Shown: piece after piece, positions 47,155-56,744 of the stretch
How the letters are laid out: every line of letters starts with the position of its first letter
Position numbering within the stretch: position 1 is the first letter of the stretch
Assembly (NCBI GenBank): GCA_030247855.1
Contig: JAPDRN010000006.1
Coordinates: 558,001 to 622,000, forward strand
DNA from: Knufia peltigerae
Taxonomy: Eukaryota > Ascomycota > Eurotiomycetes > Chaetothyriales > Trichomeriaceae
DNA length: 64,000 nucleotides
Direction of reading: 5' to 3'
Made by a program: the position numbers and the translations under genes
The notes under the pieces: generated by a model
What the model saw: the letters and a program-made list of their open reading frames with translations, nothing else
What the model was told of the DNA's origin: nothing
Databases searched by the model: none

Positions 47155-47573
47155 AGCGGTGCGAGGGTTACGTATACTTCGTATTTTTTCTTTTCGCTCG
47201 GGCATCCACACCCTCTCTGTGAAGGCTCTACACCACCCGCACTTGCGACCTAGACGCCGCGAGAGATGAACACGGCCTGAGAAAATTTTTGTCAATCTAC
47301 CGGGATCATGCACGTGTCGCTCTCACACTCGATACGACCTCACAATGCGGCTGTTTCCCTCCGACGTCGGAAGATCGTTGCTCTTCACAGTTGCCCAAAG
47401 CTACAACAGTCAAAAAGACTCAGCACACTAAAAACACTAGCCGTCGGCTAACAATTCTGGACCCTTCAAAGCTTTACGATTGGGCCTGAGGAAGCATGTT
47501 TTCAGTGGGACTGCAATGGGATGTCAGCCGAAGTCCGACTCGATTGCTCCCTCTGCAGTCCCTGTGATCGAAA

Positions 47574-47590
47574 ATCAGATAATCAGATAA
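47574..47590 (+). promoter_or_regulatory. Iron-GATA sites, two overlapping in tandem
   Basis: ATCAGATAATCAGATAA holds two exact ATCWGATAA sites sharing one A, an eight-base step, about 145 bases before the FET3 ATG. GATA-type iron repressors such as SreA bind this sequence when iron is sufficient. Confidence 0.75.
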
Positions 47591-47732
47591 TCCTCTGCTC
47601 CCCCCTTGAAGGAACGATGGCAGTGTTCACGCTTGTCACATCCTACACAGTCCTTGCCGAGCTCTGTCCTTGCTCTCCCACCTCATTCAGTGCTTCTGGC
47701 CCTCCTTGACGGCCTGGAGGTGATTCTTCACC

Positions 47733-49604
47733 ATGATTTGGTTCACTTGGCTGGCTTTGACGCTCGCGGTCTCTCCATGTCTCGCCAAAACGGTCGAATA
47801 CTGGTTCAATGTGACCTGGGTGATGGCAAACCCTGATGGTTTGTACGAGCGCAAAGTCATTGGCATCAACAATACATGGCCTCTTCCCACCATTGAGGTA
47901 GACAAAGGGGACAGGCTTGTAGTCCATGCGCACAATGGGCTTGGGGATAAAGACACCAGCATCCATTTCCATGGGATGTTTCAAAATGGCACCACCGATA
48001 TGGATGGCGCAAACATGTTGTCCCAATGTCCAATACCCCCTGGATCGACGTTCACCTACAACTTCACCATCAATCAAAATGGAACCTATTGGTATCATTG
48101 TCACGTCGACTATTGCTATCCCGATGGCTACCGTCAAGCGTTGATTGTACACGACAAAGACTCATATTTCTATCACAACTACACGGACGAGTTCGTTGTC
48201 ACGCTCAGTGATTGGTACCATGAACTGGTAGAGGACATCGCGCCCAATTTTTTGTCTCTGTACAACCCGACTGGGGCCGAGCCGATACCAGATTCATTTC
48301 TGTTCAACGACACGCTCAACTCAAGTCTCCCTGTTCAGCCCAACACGACATACATGATCCGGCTGATCAACATTGGGGCATTCGTCGGACAATATTTTTA
48401 TATTGAAGATCACAAACTGCGCATTGTCGAGGTCGACGGCGTCTATGTCGATGCCGCCGAAACGGACACCGTATTCCTAGCTGTGGCTCAACGGTGCTCC
48501 GTCTTGGTGACGACAAAACCCACCACGGATAAAAATTATGCCATTGTGACCGTGGCGGACCAAACTCTTCTCGACACGGTTCCCTCGCAGTTGAAACTCA
48601 ACAACACCAATTGGCTTGAATACAACAGCTCTGCTTCCCACGATCAGGCTGTGGTCACTCTAGACGTTACCGACTCTATACCGGCCTTCGATGATATCGG
48701 CCTCGTACCATACGACCGTCAAGAGCTGTTAGGTGAACCTGATCAGCGTATCGAATTGGCAGTTGTCATGGCCGAGCTGGGGAATGGTCTGCCTTATGCG
48801 CTGCTCAATGATATCACTTACACGGCACCAAAAGTGCCGGTGCTGTACTCTGTACTGTCGTCCGGAGATCAAGCCGTCAATAGCCAAATCTATGGTGACA
48901 CCAACGCATTCGTGCTCGGTCATAACGAAGTCATCGAGGTGGTGTTGAACAACAACGACACCGGATCCCATCCTTTCCACCTACACGGTCACAACTTTCA
49001 GATAATTGACCGAGCTCCTTCATTTGAGGAGTTTTTCAGCTATAAACCCTTGGCTAATCCCATCCCTTATGATCCGAACAACCATTCCGCCTTCCCTACC
49101 TATCCAGTCCGTCGAGATACCGTTCTTCTTCCACCGCATGGGAGTCTTGTCTTCCGTTTCGTCGCCGACAATCCTGGAGTCTGGATCTTCCACTGTCACA
49201 TCGACTGGCACTTGGCTCAAGGTCTGGCATCCGTTTTTATTGAAGCGCCCCGACAGATCCAAGAGCAGCTCACTGTGCCCGAAGACCACTATGCCGCTTG
49301 CCGAGCTAAAGGAGTCCCCTACACGGGCAATGCCGCTGGAAACACCGAGGATTTCTTGGATCTGTCGGGCGCTCCTTCGCAACCAGGCGTCATCCCCTAT
49401 GGAGGCTTCACGGCCAAGGGTATTGTGGCCATGGTATTCGCCGTCTTGTCCGCAGTACTGGGCATCGCCTCGCTAACGGTTTATGGCTTGAGTGATATCA
49501 AATTTGCGGCCAACAATAAGCGACAGTTATACTTGACGACGGAAACGAAATATCGCGATGATCCCGTACCAGAGAATGTTATGGTGCCGCCCAAGGTTAA
49601 TTAG
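47733..49604 (+). CDS. fet3: Multicopper ferroxidase Fet3
   Basis: Oxidises Fe2+ to Fe3+ at the cell surface for Ftr1. It has 623 residues in one exon. A signal peptide (about 1-18) is followed by three cupredoxin domains and a single membrane anchor near residues 555-580 (IVAMVFAVLSAVLGIASL), with a short Lys/Glu-rich cytosolic tail. The four copper motifs are HFHGMFQNGT (about 78), WYHCHVDYCYPDG (121), HPFHLHGHNF and HCHIDWHLAQGL. The usual second motif is W-[YF]-H-S-H; here His122-Cys123-His124 replaces Ser by Cys, and GQY becomes YCY. TGAEPIPD carries a Glu that probably matches the iron-binding Glu185 of yeast Fet3. N-glycosylation sequons are many. Ferroxidase rather than laccase is supported by the anchor and by Ftr1 next door. 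Confidence 0.95.
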   Translation: MIWFTWLALTLAVSPCLAKTVEYWFNVTWVMANPDGLYERKVIGINNTWPLPTIEVDKGDRLVVHAHNGLGDKDTSIHFHGMFQNGTTDMDGANMLSQCPIPPGSTFTYNFTINQNGTYWYHCHVDYCYPDGYRQALIVHDKDSYFYHNYTDEFVVTLSDWYHELVEDIAPNFLSLYNPTGAEPIPDSFLFNDTLNSSLPVQPNTTYMIRLINIGAFVGQYFYIEDHKLRIVEVDGVYVDAAETDTVFLAVAQRCSVLVTTKPTTDKNYAIVTVADQTLLDTVPSQLKLNNTNWLEYNSSASHDQAVVTLDVTDSIPAFDDIGLVPYDRQELLGEPDQRIELAVVMAELGNGLPYALLNDITYTAPKVPVLYSVLSSGDQAVNSQIYGDTNAFVLGHNEVIEVVLNNNDTGSHPFHLHGHNFQIIDRAPSFEEFFSYKPLANPIPYDPNNHSAFPTYPVRRDTVLLPPHGSLVFRFVADNPGVWIFHCHIDWHLAQGLASVFIEAPRQIQEQLTVPEDHYAACRAKGVPYTGNAAGNTEDFLDLSGAPSQPGVIPYGGFTAKGIVAMVFAVLSAVLGIASLTVYGLSDIKFAANNKRQLYLTTETKYRDDPVPENVMVPPKVN

Positions 49605-50177
49605 GGGCGTTATCTAGCAGACTGCAGCAACAAGTCGTGCATATGCTATAGTGTTGGCCTTGTTACGGGTAGTATGGAATGAAGAAAGACAGTCATGCAG
49701 CCACATTTAATAATAGAGCACCGGATCTACCGGGCCTAGGAAATGATATGGTGGAATTTCCTACTGCAAATTTTAAGTTGTATACATATATATACCTACA
49801 TCAGAGATCTAAATATTTATCTGTTGTGCTTCTCCTTCATTGCCGGTTCAGGCTTCACAGTGATTCACGTCGCTTAGCCTCTTATATCTAGCGCTCTTCT
49901 CCTTGGAATGTTTGCGAAGAGATTCACTCGGGATTTTACTTTCCCTATTAACAAACAAGCCAATACGCTCCGTACCTCTACAATCAAAGGCAGCAGACGA
50001 ATCTATGGAACCCTGAGTCTTGATGTCTGTTGGAAGGTGAAGTAATTTGCGCTCTTTGGGACTGACTCCAAATGCTCGCTTTGCCGAGCTTTACGGGCAC
50101 TGCAGGCACACCTCAAGTGTACCAAGTCAGCAAGATACGAATTTCTTTGCATAAAAAATCAATAAGTCTGTAACAAC
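49605..50177. other. Intergenic region FET3 - AKR
   Basis: 3' flank of FET3 and promoter of the reductase gene. No gene is seen in about 570 bases. Confidence 0.5.
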
Positions 50178-52213
50178 ATGATTGAGCTACCCGAAACCAG
50201 GATCGCAACGGCACACGTCAACCTCATGACGGACACGGTCATTGCCAATTTGCCGCCCGAAGCGTTGCGTTCCGTCATGCGATCCATCCTCACCACGGAT
50301 CCCGGATTCACCGGTGCTCTCGAGTGTCACACCCGACGATACCTGCTGAAGACTTCTCCCTCATTCTCCATCGGAGAGCTCTTCACCGGCGACGCGTCCA
50401 GCGGGCTTGAAACGACCGTGCAGTTCACCACGACCCAGCAACGCATCCGGGTCATGTTGGGAAGTGGGCTCTGCTTTGAAGGTTTGGGACTTCTAGGTGA
50501 TATCATTGACAAGTGTCGTGCGCTTCGCCTCGGGGAGCATCCACCAGAGGAGAGGCTCCTGCAATCCCTCGTGTCGGTGGATGGGGATATCGTGCAAGCA
50601 CTCACGGCCGTCGAAAAGAAACTAACCCTGCCTTCAGGGAGACGAGACTTGGCCGAGGATGAATCAAGGTCGTTGACCCGCCTCGTGCGGTCACTCCTCG
50701 AGTGTCGCAAGGGATGGAGGAGCCAAGGACAAAACGAGTTCGTCTTTGAGCGTAGTCTGGGAGCGGTCGCCGATATCACGTCGACAAACCTCGATCTCGA
50801 AGACGGTGGTGATCATTCTTCCTCTCTCCCTCGCGGACAAGGTCACGTACCTGCTGTGCCCGCTGTGAATATACCTCCGCCACCAGAGACTTTTGACCTA
50901 CAAGGAACGTCCTTACCGAGACTCTTTTGCGGGCTTTGGCAATTGTCGAGCCCATCGTGGGGCATCGCGTCCAAGGAACAAATCTCCCGACAGTTCTCGC
51001 GCTACTTGAGTAAAGGGTTTGTAGCATACGACATGGCAGATCACTATGGAGACGCAGAGGTTCTTTTCGTACGCTTTGAGAGCTTCTCAACTGCCGTTGA
51101 AAAAGACTGTTAATCACTGAACAGGGATCGTTTCGAGCCTCGACAGTACAGGCCGATGCGATATTCGGGGCCACAAAGCTCTGCATCTTTCAACCTACCA
51201 CTATCACAGAGACACTCTTACGGGACAATGTTACCGAGCGATGTCGTCGAATGAGTTCAAGCACAATCGACCTCTTACAGTTTCATTGGCAATTTGTGAG
51301 CACCCTGTGTAGAAATTGGCGTGGGAACACCTTTGCTTACGCACAAATCTCTGCATCACACACACACACAGTACGATGATCCTCAGTACATCAAAGCGCT
51401 ACGTATTCTACAGGCGGATGATCGTATTCGCTTTCTCGGTCTCTGCAACTTTGACACCCTCAGACTCGAAGAGATACTTGGCGCTGGAATCAAGATTGCA
51501 ACGAACCAAGTTCAGGTATGCACATGTGTTGTTGGCTAAGCCCTCGTGTCGACTGATTACTAAGAGAATCATAGTTTTCATTGGTCGATTCACGTCCAAC
51601 GATCAAGATGGGACGAGTATGTCAAGAGAACAACGTCAAATTATTAACATACGGGACACTGGTTCGTTCGACATTTGCCTCCGTGGCATTTCCCATGCTC
51701 TCATCTAGTCAAAAAGGAGGTGCGCTGACGGTTCGGACATCAGTGCGGCGGTTTCCTAGCGGACAAATGGCTTGGGCAAGCTCAACCCGAATTATTCTCT
51801 GATAGAATGACGCCCAGTCAGAGGAAGGTGAGTGAGCGGTCACGGTATCGATCCACGATATGATGTTGCTTATTGACTGATTTTTGGTTCAAACACAGTA
51901 CTTTGAGACGATTGTGGCTTGGGGCGGATGGCCTCTCTTCCAACAACTGCTCACCGTTTTGAAGGCCATAGCAGACAAATACCAGGTGGGCATATCGAAC
52001 GTGGCGACGAGGTGGGTCCTGGATTTCCCGTACGTGGGTGCCGTCATCGTCGGAACGAGGATGGGAGTCAGTGAGCATTCGGACCAAAATCTCGACACTT
52101 ATGGATGGCACTTGGATGAAGAAGATCAAAAGTCGATCGAGACAATCCTGAGTAAGAGTCGGAGAAAAGAAATGTTCAATGTCATGGATGATTGTGGTGG
52201 GGAATATCGTTGA
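50178..52213 (+). CDS. Aldo/keto reductase with unrecognised N-terminal domain
   Basis: A probable NADPH-dependent carbonyl reductase of 563 residues. Six exons (50178-51068, 51125-51295, 51372-51515, 51575-51661, 51744-51827, 51899-52213), every intron in phase 0. The AKR barrel begins near residue 255 (RLFCGLWQLSSPSWG). The tetrad is seen in YDMADHYGDAE (Asp and Tyr), FGATKLC (Lys) and LQFHWQ (His); later come RFLGLCNFDT, LLTYGTL joined to CGGFLADKWLG, and FPYVGAVIVGTRMG. Residues 1-240 are unlike the AKR fold: a helical-looking segment MTDTVIANLPPEALRSVMR, then TTTQQRIRVMLGSGLCFEG and an acidic Ser/Thr-rich linker. One continuous first exon spans this domain and the barrel start, so it is a genuine fusion and not two genes. 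Substrate unknown. Confidence 0.86.
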
Positions 52214-52319
52214 TTCTTAAGGGCCCTTTGAAAGCAAGCGTGGCCATTGACGAGATTTTTGGGTGAATATTCTGTCTAGACAGTCCGTATTCCGGACAAT
52301 AGGGGTAAATCGATCAAGT

Positions 52320-52758
52320 TCACAAAGGTACAGCGGTCGTCTCGGCATGACTAAACGTCCTAGTTCCTGCCCTCGTAATCTTCAACTGGGATTTGCAATT
52401 CGGGTCAGGACAAGCGACGATCGCGTCCGTCGACATCCAGTCGTTGCGATGCGTTGGACGTTGTTTGGCCGGCAAAAGTGGTAGTATCGCAGCTATACAT
52501 GTGAGAAACGAGTGAGAGGGCTGACCGGATTTGAAGGAAGGACAAGAGAGGTTGGTAGTAAAAAGCAAGGATTAAAAGTCAACTCTCCGTACCCAAGCTG
52601 TAAATGCTAAGTCCCTGATCTTTAGGTAGGTACAACATCTCCCCTCGTAGGAAGAAGTGGTCGCCTGCTTTGGCACCGCAGTAGATGGGTTCTCCTGGCG
52701 GACATACCACTTCGACACGAAGGTCGTAAAGTTGGAATTGATCGTCTTGTGTGGTCAT
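52320..52758 (-). CDS. Small TIGR04076-type protein
   Basis: A 112-residue protein from exons 52758-52593 and 52492-52320 (100-bp intron, phase 1). The join restores IYSLAAILPLLPAKQR, the family's usual run, and neither half alone makes sense. Marks include YDLRVEVVCPPG, CGAKAGDHF, LYLPKDQGLSIYSL and the C-terminal CPDPNCKSQLKITR, where Cys pairs could bind metal. The family is known mainly from bacteria and archaea, with fungal members; its function is not known to me. It is divergent from the Zn2Cys6 gene and shares a 404-base promoter region with it. The frame is open upstream of the chosen ATG, but without another ATG. Confidence 0.78.
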
Positions 52759-53162
52759 GATTTGAAACCAGCAATCCCTTATTTCCGTTGGATTGTATTT
52801 AGACAATTCCAATGAGGAGGACTCGTATCGCTCTTTAAAGTAGAAGATATTATATTACCGTGAGAGTTGTTCGTCGATTGTGCTCGGAAACAACACCGTC
52901 AGAACTTCGGAATAATGTACCTCCGTGGTATTTATCCGCGAAAAAGCGGCGCGAAAAAGTGCTCCAGAATCTGTTGCGAAAACTCCGCGATTTCTCGACA
53001 TTCCCCGCCTCCACCTTGATTCTCCGAACCAACATCTCGGGAATCCAGCAAGGTTGATCAAATGTAGCAGCTGACTTGTGTAGTCACAAAGAGGGCATCA
53101 TCATCATCATCGTCATCATCATCAGCATAGACTTTGTTGAAAAAGAAAAATCGGATGTGACT
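52759..53162. other. Divergent promoter region, TIGR04076 / Zn2Cys6
   Basis: About 400 bases. A microsatellite of ATC-type triplets lies at about 53097-53126. Two overlapping frames on the minus strand (52850-53061) have no support. Confidence 0.5.
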
Positions 53163-55383
53163 ATGGCACAGGACGATGGCGGTCCACAACGAGTCCAGTT
53201 CTCTAGCTGCGACGAGTGTAGGAGGTCACGAGTCAGATGCGATGCAGGGAGGATGCGACGAAGCAACAACAGCAACACCGATGACGCGGTCGCTTCAACT
53301 CAAAAGTCATGTACGAGATGTCTGAATCGACAGCGAGACTGTACGTTCGAGGTAAGACACACAACTCTGTTGGCTTGAAGCAAGGAGAAGCAAAGGCTAC
53401 TAGCGTTCGAGGACGAGCTGATGTCGTTTCCACAGTGGCTTAAGCGGAGGGCTTTCACCACTGGCACAACACATTATCGAACCAAAGGTCGAGACCAGTC
53501 TAGACAAACAGAGAGCGACAACAATACCTCTGACCCTAAAGAAATCACTCTGGGTCGCTCCATGTCCGAACTGAGTGAACCTCCTGGGTAGGGTCACACT
53601 GAAACCATCTGCACTGAATTTGTTTCTTTGGCTCTGACACATCAATTTCAGGGTGGACTGGACCTGGCCGGCCAGAGATTCTATGCAATCTCAGACAAGC
53701 CTTGCCGCGGATGAGCTTGACAACATGACTGACACGCGCTGGCTGCATGCAATCTATGAGACTGTCTTTGAGACTGTCATTGGCTCATGGCTGGGCAAAT
53801 ATAGCAATCCGTTCGCGTAAGTGGCCCCTCGCCGGTTCTCGACGCGCTCCCACCTGACAGCAACCAGATTCGGCGAACATAGTCTCTCCGACATGTGCGT
53901 GAGTGTACATCAGCTGTGTCGCCGTCTTGATAAATGGATGGACGAAGATTGGGAGAGCCCTGCGGCCATGCTGGAGCTCGGTCGTTCAGTAGATAGTGCT
54001 CGGCGTGAAAGAGATCTTCAGATCGACCAGTGCCTCGATCATGCGATCGAAGCGTTTGCCGCTCGTTGGCTGCCGCTAGTCGCGCAATCGCAAGCGCAGA
54101 GACTCGCGTCCGATGAAGTCATCAGGACTCTCTGGCGACGCGCCCACAAAGACATGCTGAGGGTCATCAATCGGCCGTCGTACCGGTCCATGCTGACATT
54201 ACTGCTGTTTGCTCTGACACCCATTCCGGCCGGCATCTCAGAAGAGGAAGAGCTGGATCGGGTTCCTGGGCAGGTTTGTGTACACGCCGCTCTTCAACAG
54301 ATTCAAGAGCTGCGTGCTCATCAACGAAGTCTTCGATTCAACGGCAACCGGATCAACCTCGATATTCCCGCCCGTGCTCCAGGTACAAGTCCCCATTCAA
54401 TGGCAACCGCGAACTTTATCAACGCCGAGAGCACTGCGTATTGGGCCGCTCTCACCTTCGACACGTCGGCATCCCTGACCTTGAGTTGTAAGCCGTTGCT
54501 CTCCTCAGGCTTGTTTGGCTTCGAATCCGAATCATCCTGGCGCTTGGTCCGCACCTGCCTGGAGATATTCCGTGATATGACCAAAGACTGGAACGACTCG
54601 GACTTTGAGATGACCGACGAAAAGGCCAATCAAGTCATCGCCGCTGGCGCTGCCTGGAAATTGCTGGTGTGGAAGCTGACAGCCAATATGAAGGAGTCGC
54701 TACGAGATGGTCACGACGAAGCAGAGGTTAGCAGGGCTTTCAGTCTCGTTTCGGAAGCCATCGATCAGTTCAACATGACGTACCGTGGCTTATTGGAGGC
54801 TTGTCAGAGACGCATCCAGTTCTTCGGACAGGAGACGAAGCTCCGGTGGTGTAAGTGGACGAATGCGGTGCCTTTGTGTGGCCATCCCGCTGACAGCCTC
54901 CCAGATGAATTGATGTTGCATTACAATCTGTCCATTCTGATGCTGGTTGATATGATTGCCGCAACCGACCGTCACGACCTCTTGACCAGATTTTCCGCCA
55001 AAAGAGTCGATGCTGAGAGCGCGGTGTTGAATAGTTTAATGTTCGGATTGACCAACAGGTACACTGTGCAGATCCAATCGGACGACGCCACGGTCAATTC
55101 TAAATTGTCCAATGCCCAAGTACCGACCTTCACGTCGTCACTTGTCGCCATCGACCCCTATGCGCATCATGCCGTTGCTGCGGTGAAGCTAATGCAGAAA
55201 GCTATAGACAGGGACTTTGCCGGTGGGAAAATCAGCGCCGATGCGTATCGGAGCTTGCTCTCCACGCTTACGCAGACGCTTGACCAGCTTCCTCAAGGGT
55301 CAAAGTCGGTACAGATTATTCGAGCCGATCTTGCCAGGGTGGAGGTTGCCTCGCAACCATTATATGCGATAAACGGAACCTGA
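53163..55383 (+). CDS. Zn2Cys6 fungal transcription factor
   Basis: A DNA-binding regulator of 673 residues. Exons 53163-53351, 53436-53587, 53652-53816 and 53868-55383. The zinc cluster lies at the N-terminus: Cys16, 19, 26, then a long 23-residue loop with an Asn/Ser/Thr-rich stretch, then Cys50, 53, 60, so both halves are CX2CX6C. The first intron falls directly after the cluster, as in many of these genes. Residues about 115-170 (VDWTWPARDSM, WLHAIYETVFETVIGSWLGKYSNPF) and the rest form the alpha-helical middle region, with TAYWAALTFDTSASLTL near 360. It recalls the AlcR-type group with an unusual loop, but no close relative is certain. The fourth acceptor was set at 53867; the nearer AG at 53860 gives an early stop. 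Confidence 0.85.
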
Positions 55384-56744
55384 CACCGGGTTTCCCTGCT
55401 TTTAGATATCGGCATTCCCGGCAGTCAAGCCGGGCAAAGAAGCCGAGCCTCCTCGGTGAACGAGGGCGCTATCCCCGGATTTCAGTCACGGCGAGAGATG
55501 GTTCCGGAACCTCCTTAATGGATTCCGAGCACGCATCCGCACTGGAACAAGCCGTGAACCGTTGGGAGCTGGCCATTGCTGTATCTACAAGGACAGCCAA
55601 AGCCCAGAGAAGAGATGCCCGCTCTCCGACACTGGGACGAACTCGCATCCGTGGTATGGACATTTTCGCGTCCGGCAGCTTACCAAACAAGAGAGTGCAA
55701 GAGGATCGGCTTGGTTGCCCCAGGTGTGGGTGAAACCCCAGATTTGGTCCGCCCGTCCTTTTAAAATCGTGGCTAACTGGGGGCTATCGGATGCGGATCC
55801 ATTGACGACCCCCAAATCTGACCACCAGCAAAGTGGTGCACGGGGAAATTATTCACCATTGGCATCATCAGGTGCTTTCGCTCGCCCACGTCCTATCTGG
55901 ACTTTTCAAAAAGGATCAATGTTCCCAGCCCCCCCGGAAGCGAAAGCCATGCAATCGGCAATTCATCATGCGCCCAAAAATGGCAAATCTAGCCGTTGGT
56001 TCAGTGGACATCGACTTGCCCTGTCACCAGAGAAGTAATGACGCATGGCGAACATGTCATGATATCAAACCGCCGAGCACTCGCCTTTGGGTTTTTGGCA
56101 AACGACCACTTACAAGAGGTGGTGGCTTTCCGCCAAAAGGCTTGGGTCACATTCTTGAAATCCTGATCGTCCTATCCGCCACCAATCAGCTTTCGATAAA
56201 TAGATACCGTAAACGTCGACTCAGGTCTTGGCTCGGAACCGATGGGCGATTGAGCAACTCCTTATCATCATGCAGGTCTTTGAACATGTTGGTACGACGA
56301 TATTTCACATGTTTGAGGGAAAGTCTAGACCTCGTTGGATTGGTTTCGGATACCCTGATTTACTGTTTGGGATCTATCAACACAGGTACACCTGCACGTG
56401 TCTCGTCTCGCAGGCCCAGGGAACGACTATGGTTCCGATGAAGCTGCCACGCTTTCGTCACGCTGATCCATTCGGATACACGCTGCTTAGAGAGGCACAT
56501 TCTTCGAAAGGTGAAGTCACTTTGCAGGTCTTCGATACAATTTCGTTGGTGTGTCATCAAAGATACAATCTGTCAGGAGCCATAGACGACGAGTGTCATT
56601 CTTGTGACCAAATTCAAAAACGGCGACAACTTCTCCATCATATTGCCAGTCTCAGAGACAAAATCTCCTAAACTTTCCCATCCCGTCTCTCAAGCACGAC
56701 CCTGTCCAGTTCATTCAACTTGTTCTTCCTCTCTTGTTCAGCTC
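55384..56744. other. Convergent intergenic region, 1.4 kb
   Basis: Between the Zn2Cys6 gene and the Dal5-like permease. Open frames of 60-200 codons here look random. A weak inverted pair, CCCCAGATTTGG near 55736 and CCCAAATCTGAC near 55811, is present. Confidence 0.45.

Larger units (their letters stand above)
46536..47732. promoter_or_regulatory. Shared divergent FTR1-FET3 promoter
   Basis: About 1.2 kb between the two ATGs, without a supported gene. It holds exact ATCAGATAA at 47574-47582 and 47582-47590 and its reverse complement TTATCTGAT at 47146-47154, plus a near match TTATCTAAT around 47115. Confidence 0.75.

Noticed and set aside
52850..53061. Minus-strand frames that might extend the TIGR04076 gene upstream
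   Set aside because: Joining them would need an intron of about 30 bases, and the family normally starts near MTTQDD.
53097..53126. ATC-type triplet run as a possible regulatory array
   Set aside because: It is an ordinary microsatellite; similar GAC runs occur at 21570 and 57585.
55736..55822. Weak inverted pair CCCCAGATTTGG / CCCAAATCTGAC as a terminator or element end
   Set aside because: Imperfect, single, and eukaryotic terminators are not hairpins of this kind.
55384..56744. Several frames of 60-200 codons between the Zn2Cys6 gene and the permease
   Set aside because: Sequences look random, with no motif and no consistent exon chain.
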